From assembly GCA_027577415.1 (NCBI GenBank), contig JANBQS010000375.1, forward strand, positions 1-19,644: a stretch of DNA of 19,644 nt, read 5' to 3'. This document shows, one piece after another, positions 9,968 to 17,655 of the stretch. This DNA comes from Coemansia sp. RSA 922. Lineage: Eukaryota; Kickxellomycota; Kickxellomycetes; Kickxellales; Kickxellaceae. The position numbers and the translations under genes are program-made. The notes below the pieces were generated by a model. That model saw only the letters and a list, made by a program, of their open reading frames with translations, ran no database searches and was not told where the DNA came from. The first letter of the stretch is position 1. Each line of letters opens with the position of its first letter.

Positions 9968-10167
9968 CTTCCATCAGCTAAAAAAAAGTATATTGAGTAA
10001 AGTAGCTATAATGTAAATAATTAAAACTAGGTCATTAAACTGCTGCTAACAGTAGGTTTCAACTTCTATGTAAATGCGAGTTGCTTGTACTCCTCATTGA
10101 ATAACCAAATAGCAGTAAGGCATCATCAACGCTCAGATCAGCACATGCTATTCACTGCCTAAGCAGT
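9968..10167 (-). repeat. 3' flank of orphan gene copy A, shared with copy B
   Basis: Downstream of the copy A stop there are matches in the same order to 11071-11249: CAGCTAAAAAAAA, TATTGAGT, AAAACTAGG.CATTAAA, GAGTTGCTTGTA.CTC and AGCAG. This is conserved 3' UTR/terminator sequence of a duplicated unit. Confidence 0.7.
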
Positions 10168-10449
10168 CTATGGTTCGTAAGCAGGCGGTGGCAGTTCTAT
10201 GTAGCCAAAGTATAAATACATCTCATATTCGACTATATTATCGTCTTTAAAACATCTTCCACCCTCATCAGGGTGGCCATTATAAAGCGCCACAATGTGA
10301 CCCTCTGGGATATCATGCAATGTATTACGCAATGAATCATGAAGCTTAGTTGTTATACACTTTGCAGTAGTACTACTACTAGCAATCGTAAAAGATATGT
10401 CATCTCCTTTATTCGCACCGTTCAAACTCTTTAATCTAAGTTTATACAT
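10168..10449 (-). CDS. Orphan small protein, tandem copy A (93 aa)
   Basis: Not recognised. 93 aa from ATG at 10449. The start is supported because the sequence right before it (TTGATCGATTCAA-ATG) matches that before copy B (TTGATTGATCCAA-ATG). No signal peptide or membrane segment is visible. The shared core with copy B is LYNGHPDEGG (B: IYDAHPNKGG), preceded by a helix-like stretch and followed by a strand-like YLYFGYI; the strand-helix-strand pattern might be a ubiquitin-like (beta-grasp) fold, which is a guess. The C-terminus ELPPPAYEP carries a PPxY motif, the ligand of WW domains such as those of Rsp5/Nedd4 ligases; copy B lacks it. Its stop falls a few codons earlier than the aligned stop of copy B. 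The promoter contains a TATAAAAGAAG box about 100 bp upstream. Existence as a gene rests on the shared gene structure of the two copies. Confidence 0.6.
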   Translation of the reverse strand: MYKLRLKSLNGANKGDDISFTIASSSTTAKCITTKLHDSLRNTLHDIPEGHIVALYNGHPDEGGRCFKDDNIVEYEMYLYFGYIELPPPAYEP

Positions 10450-10540
10450 TTGAATCGATCAAGCTATAAGAGCGTGTAGTGTCAGAGAAAATGTGGGTGC
10501 AAGTGTACTGAGGATAGAGAAAAGCAAGCAGCGCTTCTCT

Positions 10541-10551
10541 CTTCTTTTATA
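10541..10551 (-). promoter_or_regulatory. TATA box of orphan copy A
   Basis: TATAAAAGAAG on the minus strand, about 100 bp before the ATG. The same TATAAAAGAAG box is at the matching place before copy B (11662-11672), which supports a functional core promoter. Confidence 0.6.
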
Positions 10552-11070
10552 ATAAACCCGGGATGTGCTATTATCCAGCTTTTGTTGATTATGAGAGTGG
10601 CATATGTCACAGGATGACCTCAGACTAGAGCAATTGTTGTTTCTCTTTGACGTCAACACTGTAATATCAACGTGCAGGGCTCAAACAGCGGATTTGCTTT
10701 TGTTTCCTTTGCTACTCGACATTGCTTGCCCAACCTTTTAACAAAGCATTCTGACCACAACATGACAACACAAACAAGAAACAGGTGAGGTTCACAATTG
10801 CTAATGAACTATCGCATTATTACATAATCAATTGCTTTTTAAGAAAGCAAACCCGTGATCACTGCAAAATCTGAACCCCTTTTCCCGCTATTTTCGAAGA
10901 AAGCTTTGTGAGCAAGCGTGGTGTCTGCTAATTCAGAGAAGGGCACTCCTCGTTGCCGCGCCACAATACTCCCATTGCGGATGTGTAAAAAAGGAGTTGA
11001 TTAATTATAGCAAAGCCTTGAGAGAATATGGCAGTAGCATGGATACTAATTTTCTACAATATTTTCTACC
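10552..11070. other. Spacer between the tandem orphan units, no gene seen
   Basis: AT-rich upstream DNA of copy A, running into the 3' flank of copy B. No coding signature is visible. CAATTGCTTTTTAAGAAAGCAA-type short inverted segments occur near 10830-10850. Confidence 0.5.
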
Positions 11071-11249
11071 AGCTAAAAAAAATTTATTGAGTGAAATAAA
11101 GTAGTAGCTAGTATGTTAATAAATAAAACTAGGGCATTAAAAACTGCTAAAGATAGAGTTCAACTTTGGTGTAACCGCAAGTTGCTTGTATCTCTTCGAA
11201 TAGCAGAGAGGCATCGCCAATTTTCAAGCTGATGGCTACTATACGCTGA
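11071..11249 (-). repeat. 3' flank of orphan gene copy B, shared with copy A
   Basis: Matches 9968-10167 in order and orientation (CAGCTAAAAAAAA, TATTGAGT, AAAACTAGGGCATTAAA, AAGTTGCTTGTA, CTAAGCAG). This shows that the duplicated unit extends past the coding region. Confidence 0.7.
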
Positions 11250-11561
11250 CTAAGCAGATGGTGTACAACGGAAGTAATAATTCCCTTTGGGATCAACAGG
11301 ACCACTCTCAAGCTTTACTCCTCCTTTGTTAGGGTGAGCATCATAAATCTCTACTGTATAGTTTGGCATGCCGTGATGTTCCATATACAAGTGATTAACT
11401 CCTTTCTTTAAAATTTCTATGGTGGTGTCTTCGTCTATCATAAATGGAAGCATAGCAGGTTTCGAGTTATCCTGTAAGTCTACATTGATCACAAAAAAAT
11501 AATCTTTGAGATTAGAATTACCATCAACAACAGGGCCATCCTTAATTCTTATATCTTCCAT
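11250..11561 (-). CDS. Orphan small protein, tandem copy B (103 aa)
   Basis: Not recognised. 103 aa from the ATG at 11561 (MEDIRIKDGPVVDG); the frame is open slightly further upstream but only through a TTG. It is paralogous to the gene at 10168-10449: same strand, same TATA box and leader, same 3' flank, and a shared core IYDAHPNKGG versus LYNGHPDEGG. The region DEDTTIEILKKGVNHLYM followed by YTVEIYDAHPNKGG and NYYFR has a helix-then-strands pattern that could be ubiquitin-like, but I cannot prove this. No signal peptide, membrane segment or cysteine pattern. It ends RCTPSA, without the PPxY of copy A. The amino acid identity between the copies outside the core is low, although the noncoding flanks remain readily alignable. 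Confidence 0.62.
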   Translation of the reverse strand: MEDIRIKDGPVVDGNSNLKDYFFVINVDLQDNSKPAMLPFMIDEDTTIEILKKGVNHLYMEHHGMPNYTVEIYDAHPNKGGVKLESGPVDPKGNYYFRCTPSA

Positions 11562-11661
11562 TTGGATCAATCAAGCTATAAGTTTGTGGAATATCTAAAA
11601 TAATGTGGGTGAAAGTGTACTGAGGAGAAGATATGGCAATGGGAATGGCCATTTTTTTGCT

Positions 11662-11672
11662 CTTCTTTTATA
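11662..11672 (-). promoter_or_regulatory. TATA box of orphan copy B
   Basis: TATAAAAGAAG on the minus strand about 105 bp before the ATG. Between it and the ATG the sequences TGTGGGTG.AAGTGTACTGAGGA and AAGCTATAAG are shared with copy A. Confidence 0.6.
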
Positions 11673-12196
11673 TGTGGGAGAGGATGCACTTTCCTCCCGC
11701 GCTTTCGTGGATTGCAAGGGAGGGTGCTTTGGCTGAAAGCATGGCAATTTGGAAACAGAAACGTTTTCAATACAACTGCCAATAAAAGGGCTTGCTTTAC
11801 AGCATTGTCAACACCACACCCAATTATTATTATTTCTTAATTGGTTTCTTAACACAAAGCCCGCAATCAACGGTAATAAAAAAACATTTCTTTTGTAGCT
11901 ATTTTTTTCCAAAGGTAACCCCGTGAAAAAGAATGTTCTTCCAGCAAATCCAACAGTGCTGCCAGCTCGTCTCAAACACTTGCTAAGCATTTTTTCTCTG
12001 AAACAATTTGTCTGGACTTTAGTTTCCATGGTGTTCTTTTCTATTCTTAGTATTTTCTTAGTACAAAGAAAAAATTCAGTCAGCAAAAGAAAAGAAAAAT
12101 CCTTTCAGTGCCAAAACAGTACTGAAGCAATAGAGTGAGTTTCATGGAGAGAGCCCAAATAAAAAAAAACCAATACATTAACAAATTTTTTTTTTA
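11673..12196. other. Intergenic: copy B upstream DNA and XDH 3' region
   Basis: About 520 bp, AT-rich, with A and T runs near 12160-12195 next to the XDH stop. A plus-strand frame at 11923-12138 encodes a hydrophobic stretch (FVWTLVSMVFFSILSIFLV) but begins with GTG and has no early ATG, so I do not call it a gene. Confidence 0.5.
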
Positions 12197-15100
12197 CTAA
12201 ATACGAATAGTAAATGGCATCTTGCCATCTTTCAATGCCTGTGGAATACGCGCCATCTGTGCCAATTGATCTTCACAAGCCATTCTCAAAATCTCCGGAG
12301 TAGCCGGCGACTCCATATACAACGGAACACAAACACCCTCCTGCCGTCTCTTGGCCAATACGGCGTCCCTCAGAGCGAAAAACACCGAAGCGCCTAAAAA
12401 CAATGGTGGTTCTCCAACGCCCTTTGACGAGAAAATAGTCTTTAATGCACTCGTGTCAGCACCTTCCAACAACTCCACGCGGAAATCCCTCGGTATGTCC
12501 ATAGCTGACGGAATCTTGTAGTTACCTGGCCCAGTAGTAAACAAGCGACCAGTCGATGGAGAGTACAAAAACTCCTCTGAAGTAGACCACCCCTGACCCT
12601 GCACAAATGCACCCTCGATCTGACCAATGTCAATAGCCTTGTTCAAAGACCGGCCAATGTCCATGATTATGTCAACACGCAATGTGGAGTGCGCACCAGT
12701 AAGCGTATCGAGTTCTACTTCGGCGATAGCAACGCCTTGCGCAAAGTAGAAGTACAGTAACCCTTCGTTCTTGTCCCAGTCATAGCCAACGTCGGGCGTC
12801 TGGTAGTGGCCCGTAGCAGTCAGGTTACAGCGATCCAAGTAAGCTGCCTTTGCAATTTTAGCAAACGACTCACCTACCATACGTTCGCGGTAAGGCCGCA
12901 GACGGTCAGCTAGTTCCTTACAGGCGTTGTAGACGGCATATCCGTTGAGGTCAGAAGAAATAGAGGCAGCAGTTGGCGACGTATTAGCGACAGCGTTGGT
13001 AGCAGTCTCGCTAATGAAAATCGACTCTAGCGGGAGCTCCAATGTCTCTGCCGCCACCATAGCCATCTTCGTATGTAGGCCTTGGCCCATTTCAGTACCG
13101 CCATGAGCTACGAGTACTGAGCCATCCATATACACATGTACTAGGGCCATGCCTTGGTTAAAATGCTTGACGTCGAACGAAGTACCAAACCTGGTCGGCA
13201 GCATAGTCAATCCACGCTTACGATGAGTCGAATGTTTGTTAAACTCGTCGACGGCCTGGCGTCGCTCGTTGTACTGAGCTTTGGCCTTGAGCTGATCCCA
13301 CATCAGCGGTACATTCCAGCCGTCCAGCTTCTGCGAGAACGGAGTGATGTCTCCAGGCTGGTACAAATTGATCTCACGCATGGTTTCGACGGCCAGGCCC
13401 AGGCGGTCGGCTACCTCGCATAACATAGACTCTGAGAGGAACATAGCTTGGCAAGCACCAAAACTGCGGAACGCGGTATTGGACTGCGTGTTTGTGCGGC
13501 AGACGCGGCCCACAAAGTCGGTAGCTGGAATGCGGTAGCAGTTATCGAGATGTCCAAGAGCGTGTCCCATCACACTAATAGACATATCGTGAGAGAAACC
13601 GCCGTTAGAGTAAACACGAGTACGCAAACCCAAGATCCGACCTTCCTTTGTCACACCCACCGACCACTTGCTGTAGAACGGGTGGCGCTGACCCGATGTC
13701 TGCATATCTTCGTTGCGATCAAGGGCGATACGCACCGACCGACCTGTGTGATGAGCGCCGAGCACAGCAAAGGCAGCGATGGGTACGGACCGAGACTCCT
13801 TGCCGCCAAACCCACCACCCATGCGCTTCACACGACATACGATGCGACTAGCGGGTACTCCGAGCACATCAGCGATGGCCATTTGGACTCCCGTAGGATT
13901 CTGTGTTGTAGCAAACACGTCCATCTCGCCGTCCTCTCCCTTGGGCACGGCGACAGCGCCGATAGTCTCCATATAAAAATGCTCTTGTCCGCCGCAATAC
14001 GACTCTCCCTCCAATACCAGATCGGCAGCGGCTAGTGCCGCGTCAACATCGCCGTTAACAAGCCGCCGCGATTCATCATAGAACGACGACTTTGCTACAG
14101 CATCGCGGATCGAAAGCACTGCTGGCAGGTCTTCGTAGGAGACGGAGACTAGGCGTGCAGCATCTTGAGCCAACTTTCGCGTGGTCGCTAGTACCAAAGC
14201 CAGCGGCTGTCCGTAGTAGTGCACAGTGTCGGTAGGCAGAATTTCCTCGTCTTTGAAAACATTCCAGTGGTTCTCGCCTGGCACATCTCGCGCCGTCAAA
14301 ACCCGCACCACGCCCGATAGAGCCAATGCCGGTTCCGCGTCGATGCTGAGAATGCGGGCATGAGCACGCGTCGACAGAACCAGGCCCACGTGCAACTCGC
14401 CTGCTAGAGCTGGCATATCGTCGACATACCGTGCTTCTCCCGTCGCGTGCTTGAGCGCTGCCAAGTGCGCCACGCCCTTGCCGACAATGGCACGATCTTT
14501 CACAGATGCGTACTCTTGGCGAGCCTTTGACACCACGCGCTCGTCGTCCAGCTCATGGGCCAAAAGTGATTCTGCACAGGCAATACTTAGGGCGCTACAA
14601 GAGACAGCCCAAAACTTGAATAGGAAGCTTGTCGTCAACGCCATACGATACTCTACCATACCGCCTGGAGCCGCAAAATCCAGCTTTAACTCCTGCTGGC
14701 ATGCGCCTAGTACGCAGTCAAGCACTGAGCGGTCACCCCATGTGCCACCCACCGCCGCCTTAGCCGCCGCATGAGCCAGTACAGTTATCGGCGCTACGCC
14801 ACCATAGGCGAAGGCGGCGTCTACTACGCGCTGGTTCTCGTCGACTCTGACTCGAAGTCCACATGTTACAATGGCAATATCGTCTTCCTTGCGCTTGGCT
14901 TGCTTGAACGCCCTGATGACTTCGCCCTCGACATTGAACGGCACAGTCACCGATACCAGCACCTCGCCTTGCTGTATGGCTGTGCGGCGGTATCCCAAAA
15001 AGAACTCTGACATGGGCACACAACGCTCGCCACTCGCAGACGACAGAGTCAGAGTGGCACCAGCGGCGAGGAACACTGGGTTGAGATCGGAAATGGGAGA

Positions 15101-16420
15101 GGCAGTGGCAATGTTGCCGGCAATAGTAGCTACGTTGCGGATCTGACTGCCAGCAATATAGCGCAAGTTCTCACGCAATGCCGCCAGACTCTGAGTCCGC
15201 TGCGCTCCGTATTTAGCACCAAACTTATCGAGTATCTGCTCAAACCGCGCCATTGTAATATTGGCTCCGAAAGTAATACCCTCGGGTGTCTCGCTGATCT
15301 GGCGTAGTTCAGGAATATCGTTGATGTAAATCTGGGTAGCAAATCTGGACCGCTTGAGTTTAATGTCTATGCCTACTCTGCTGTTACCCGCCACAAGCTT
15401 CGCGTCGGGGTATTGCTCCAAAGCGGCAAGCAGTCCGCTGAGCGTCAGTGGTCGGAGATAGCGCTTGCACCAGGACTGAGGGTCGGTAGACATTATATCC
15501 AACGGGCGCAGCTGAGGCTCAGAGTCACTGGTCGTGCGCTTGGCGTAGCGGATCAGGAATGGTGGGAATATCAGATCCTGCGTTGGATCGTACCGCTGGA
15601 ACTTTGAGATGACTGCTGCCTTGTCTGCCTCCGCCTGGTTGACATCGCATTGTGCTACGCCGCTGTCGTGCCGCTTTTGCGACTTGCAACATCCGCTGTC
15701 AGACTCTAGGCCCTTGCAGCAGCCCCCGGCAATGGATGTCGGAGCCTTGGTCGGATCATGAACAATAGCCGGGCTGCCATTAGCCACCTCAGCATCCGGG
15801 CTCTTTTGCAGCCTGCAGCATCCGTCAATACCACACCCGCCTTTAGTCTTTGGCTCTGTAATATGAACCAAACCATCAGCAGCGACAGTTCCTTGCTTCC
15901 ACGCCATATCAGCAAAGGTCTTTGCCGCGTCGAGAATCGGCCTGTACCCAGTACAACGACACAAATTGCCATCAAAGCACGCCTCGATCTCATGTTCAGT
16001 AGGGTTAGGGTTGTTTCGCAACAATGTGTACAGGGACATGACGAATCCAGGAGTACAGAATCCACACTGCGAGCCGTGCAAAAGAGCAATACGCTCTTGC
16101 ACTGGGTGGGGTCGTGCCGAAGTTCCTAGCCCCTCCACTGTGATTACATGCTTGCCGTCGACCGTCGCTAGGGGGCATAGGCAGGCGTTGATGGAGGCGT
16201 GGATAATACGTGACTCGTCGATGTCGTACCGCGATATCATTACTGTGCAGGCACCGCACCCGCCCTCACCACAACCGAGCTTTGTGCCAGTCAGTCCAGT
16301 GCTACGCAAGTACTGCAAAAGCGTCATATCCAGGTCTGGCCGGTCCACGACTACGCGCTGTCCGTTAAGATAGAACAGGATGCTACTCCCATGTAGAGCA
16401 TCTGAAGAAGAGAGCGACAT
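12197..16420 (-). CDS. Xanthine dehydrogenase/purine hydroxylase family enzyme with altered substrate residues
   Basis: 1407 aa, single coding exon. Order is that of eukaryotic XDH: N-terminal [2Fe-2S] domain (C50, C55, C58, C80), second [2Fe-2S] domain (C119, C122, C154, C156), a Cys-rich linker (about 192-260), FAD domain (KLVAGNSRVGIDIK 341-354; ITFGAN; SPISDLNP), then two molybdopterin domains (GQEHFYMET 811; GGGFGGKESR 868; GGTEMGQGLHTKM 1107; GVGEPPLF 1334). By family, it oxidises N-heterocycles such as hypoxanthine and xanthine with NAD+ in the cytosol. Aligned to bovine XDH, Glu802 is kept (E875), Phe914 (F987), Phe1009 (F1082) and Glu1261 (E1337) are kept, but Arg880 is H953 and Thr1010 is D1083; the AFRGFGGPQ loop reads AFRSFGACQ. 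Substrate preference may therefore differ from classical XDH, perhaps a nicotinate-hydroxylase-like or other purine-related specificity. No C-terminal SKL peroxisome signal. The lack of any coding-region intron in 4.2 kb is notable. Confidence 0.93.
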   Translation of the reverse strand: MSLSSSDALHGSSILFYLNGQRVVVDRPDLDMTLLQYLRSTGLTGTKLGCGEGGCGACTVMISRYDIDESRIIHASINACLCPLATVDGKHVITVEGLGTSARPHPVQERIALLHGSQCGFCTPGFVMSLYTLLRNNPNPTEHEIEACFDGNLCRCTGYRPILDAAKTFADMAWKQGTVAADGLVHITEPKTKGGCGIDGCCRLQKSPDAEVANGSPAIVHDPTKAPTSIAGGCCKGLESDSGCCKSQKRHDSGVAQCDVNQAEADKAAVISKFQRYDPTQDLIFPPFLIRYAKRTTSDSEPQLRPLDIMSTDPQSWCKRYLRPLTLSGLLAALEQYPDAKLVAGNSRVGIDIKLKRSRFATQIYINDIPELRQISETPEGITFGANITMARFEQILDKFGAKYGAQRTQSLAALRENLRYIAGSQIRNVATIAGNIATASPISDLNPVFLAAGATLTLSSASGERCVPMSEFFLGYRRTAIQQGEVLVSVTVPFNVEGEVIRAFKQAKRKEDDIAIVTCGLRVRVDENQRVVDAAFAYGGVAPITVLAHAAAKAAVGGTWGDRSVLDCVLGACQQELKLDFAAPGGMVEYRMALTTSFLFKFWAVSCSALSIACAESLLAHELDDERVVSKARQEYASVKDRAIVGKGVAHLAALKHATGEARYVDDMPALAGELHVGLVLSTRAHARILSIDAEPALALSGVVRVLTARDVPGENHWNVFKDEEILPTDTVHYYGQPLALVLATTRKLAQDAARLVSVSYEDLPAVLSIRDAVAKSSFYDESRRLVNGDVDAALAAADLVLEGESYCGGQEHFYMETIGAVAVPKGEDGEMDVFATTQNPTGVQMAIADVLGVPASRIVCRVKRMGGGFGGKESRSVPIAAFAVLGAHHTGRSVRIALDRNEDMQTSGQRHPFYSKWSVGVTKEGRILGLRTRVYSNGGFSHDMSISVMGHALGHLDNCYRIPATDFVGRVCRTNTQSNTAFRSFGACQAMFLSESMLCEVADRLGLAVETMREINLYQPGDITPFSQKLDGWNVPLMWDQLKAKAQYNERRQAVDEFNKHSTHRKRGLTMLPTRFGTSFDVKHFNQGMALVHVYMDGSVLVAHGGTEMGQGLHTKMAMVAAETLELPLESIFISETATNAVANTSPTAASISSDLNGYAVYNACKELADRLRPYRERMVGESFAKIAKAAYLDRCNLTATGHYQTPDVGYDWDKNEGLLYFYFAQGVAIAEVELDTLTGAHSTLRVDIIMDIGRSLNKAIDIGQIEGAFVQGQGWSTSEEFLYSPSTGRLFTTGPGNYKIPSAMDIPRDFRVELLEGADTSALKTIFSSKGVGEPPLFLGASVFFALRDAVLAKRRQEGVCVPLYMESPATPEILRMACEDQLAQMARIPQALKDGKMPFTIRI

Positions 16421-16428
16421 GGCAAAAG

Positions 16429-16487
16429 CTAGAAGAAAAAAACAATAGTTTAGTTCAGTATAAAAGAAAGTGGAAAAAAGTGTTTAC
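16429..16487 (-). other. Probable 59-bp leader intron of the XDH-like gene
   Basis: Donor CAG|GTAAACA, a CTGAACTAAAC branch-like sequence, a T-rich run and acceptor TTCTTCTAG, leaving CTTTTGCC before the ATG at 16420. If spliced, the upstream frame would be open and in phase with the enzyme through YSSAFAM. Confidence 0.6.
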
Positions 16488-17005
16488 CTGAGCTATAGAG
16501 AAGCAGAAGGAGCACTAGTCGGTTTGCTGAATAAAAGTAATGCACATGCAAGGCGCCAGTGAATAAACAATGTCTGGGAATATTTTGACATATGATCCGG
16601 CCCAAACAATGCAAGATGTCTAATCGGCTTGCCATATGTCCCTCACATCCTGCCTAGTACAATATGTTCTTGAGGGAAAAAAGTAGGGAGAGAGGGGGTT
16701 CAGTTGCGTTTAAAAAGGTCCTTTTTGGGTTTCCAAAGCAAACGCTGCGGCCATCCCCCAACCAACACAGCAATGACGTTATCCCTTTGCCAACCTCCTT
16801 TGAGTCGGCTTGTAGTGCGACTTTAACGCTCTCGGAAACCACCTTTATTTTTTAAAAAAAAAAAAAAAAAAAGAGGAATAAAAAAAAGGTCCCAGTGTTA
16901 TAAAAATAATGCCCGGAATCCATGTCCTCCTTTCTTTCTCTTTTTTCCTTCTCCATTTTTATTTTATTTAAATATTTACACTTTTTAGGGCAAAAAACAC
17001 GCATA
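16488..17005. promoter_or_regulatory. XDH upstream region / divergent intergenic DNA
   Basis: About 520 bp between the XDH leader and the plus-strand frame at 17006. It contains a T6-A19 tract (about 16848-16872) and a pyrimidine-rich stretch on the plus strand (about 16922-16960). I searched for HGATAR (nitrogen GATA factor) sites and saw no convincing one. No coding signature. Confidence 0.4.
16854..16872. repeat. Poly-A tract (about A19), preceded by T6
   Basis: A homopolymer run between the two divergent transcription units; such poly(dA:dT) tracts commonly mark nucleosome-depleted promoters in fungi. Confidence 0.7.
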
Positions 17006-17437
17006 ATGGCAGGGATTCTTTCTTGTAGTGATACTAATCACACTAATTGCTATTTATTCCAAAAGCACAATGATTTTGCAGTCATATTTACCAAAGACAC
17101 TAAAATGGGATAAGAAGTAAAACACGAAATCCAATCAGGATCATCTGTGTGCGTACTCATTGTTGATATACGAAATGAAGGAGTTCCAAATACTTTAGAT
17201 GACGACGTTTTTGTGATTTACTATCCCGAGGAACAAGCAAGTGATAAATTACCACCAGAGTTTACAGTTCGTTTGTCTGAGGTAGGTGGTGGTCAGAGGT
17301 GGAGATTGATTTATGCTACGAGTGCTATTAAAGCAAACAAGGAAAAGTACCAAAAGTGTTACAATAGTTTGGTCAGTATATTTGAGAAATTGTCGGCGAA
17401 AAAGAGTGGAGGTCGTGCTTACAGTAGGAGTATTTGA
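17006..17437 (+). pseudogene. Unrecognised frame broken by one in-frame TAA (possible pseudogene)
   Basis: From ATG 17006 the frame reads MAGILSCSDTNH... to TKDTKMG, meets TAA at 17111-17113, then continues in the same frame for 107 codons (EVKHEIQSGSS ... LIVDIRNEGVPNTLDDDVFVIYYPEE ... GRAYSRSI) to a TGA. The 3' part has no internal Met, so it cannot start by itself, and its composition (mixed hydrophobic/charged, no low complexity) looks like real protein. Without the TAA the product would be 142 codons plus one. I do not recognise the family. I found no canonical intron that removes the stop cleanly. Alternatives: a recent nonsense pseudogene, a sequencing error, stop readthrough, or an unusual small intron. 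It lies 218 bp upstream of SPC25, same strand. Confidence 0.45.
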
Positions 17438-17563
17438 ATTGTGTAAAGGAAACACTGCTCTTAGACAGGAGGCTTGTAGGTAGTTTCTATAGCTTAGTTC
17501 CAAGTACCACAATAAAATACACAAGTATAGACACAAAATCCAGATCAACAATGATAATCAATC

Positions 17564-17569
17564 ACGCGT
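17564..17569 (+). promoter_or_regulatory. MluI cell-cycle box (ACGCGT) upstream of SPC25
   Basis: ACGCGT is 87 bp before the SPC25 ATG. In yeasts this site is bound by MBF and gives G1/S expression. One copy only, so chance occurrence is possible. Confidence 0.35.
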
Positions 17570-17624
17570 TCGCTAAAAAGGCTATGCAAGTGTTGACATT
17601 TAAAAAATGTTCTTCATTTCTCAA

Positions 17625-17643
17625 GTTATTATTATTATTATTT
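17625..17643 (+). repeat. ATT trinucleotide microsatellite in SPC25 leader
   Basis: Five to six TTA/ATT units end 13 bp before the SPC25 start codon. Confidence 0.7.
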
Positions 17644-17655
17644 TAAAATCTACAA

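Noticed and set aside
11808..12086. 92-codon minus-strand frame between the orphan pair and XDH
   Set aside because: Begins with TTG, no domain, no match to the orphan family, lies in AT-rich intergenic DNA.
11923..12138. 71-codon plus-strand frame with a transmembrane-like stretch
   Set aside because: Begins with GTG, has no Met before the hydrophobic segment, and lies in T-rich DNA that yields hydrophobic residues by composition.
6750..12196. tRNA, rRNA, CRISPR arrays or transposon ends in the intergenic DNA
   Set aside because: No matched A-box/B-box pair, no regularly spaced repeats, no terminal inverted repeats with target-site duplications and no transposase or reverse-transcriptase motifs were seen by eye.
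16922..17005. Hydrophobic N-terminal extension (FLSLFSFSIFILF) ahead of the broken frame
   Set aside because: Encoded by a pyrimidine tract typical of leaders; the ATG at 17006 is the more likely start.
17006..17437. Third member of the orphan tandem family
   Set aside because: No HPxxGG-like core, different strand and flanks, no shared TATA/leader sequence.
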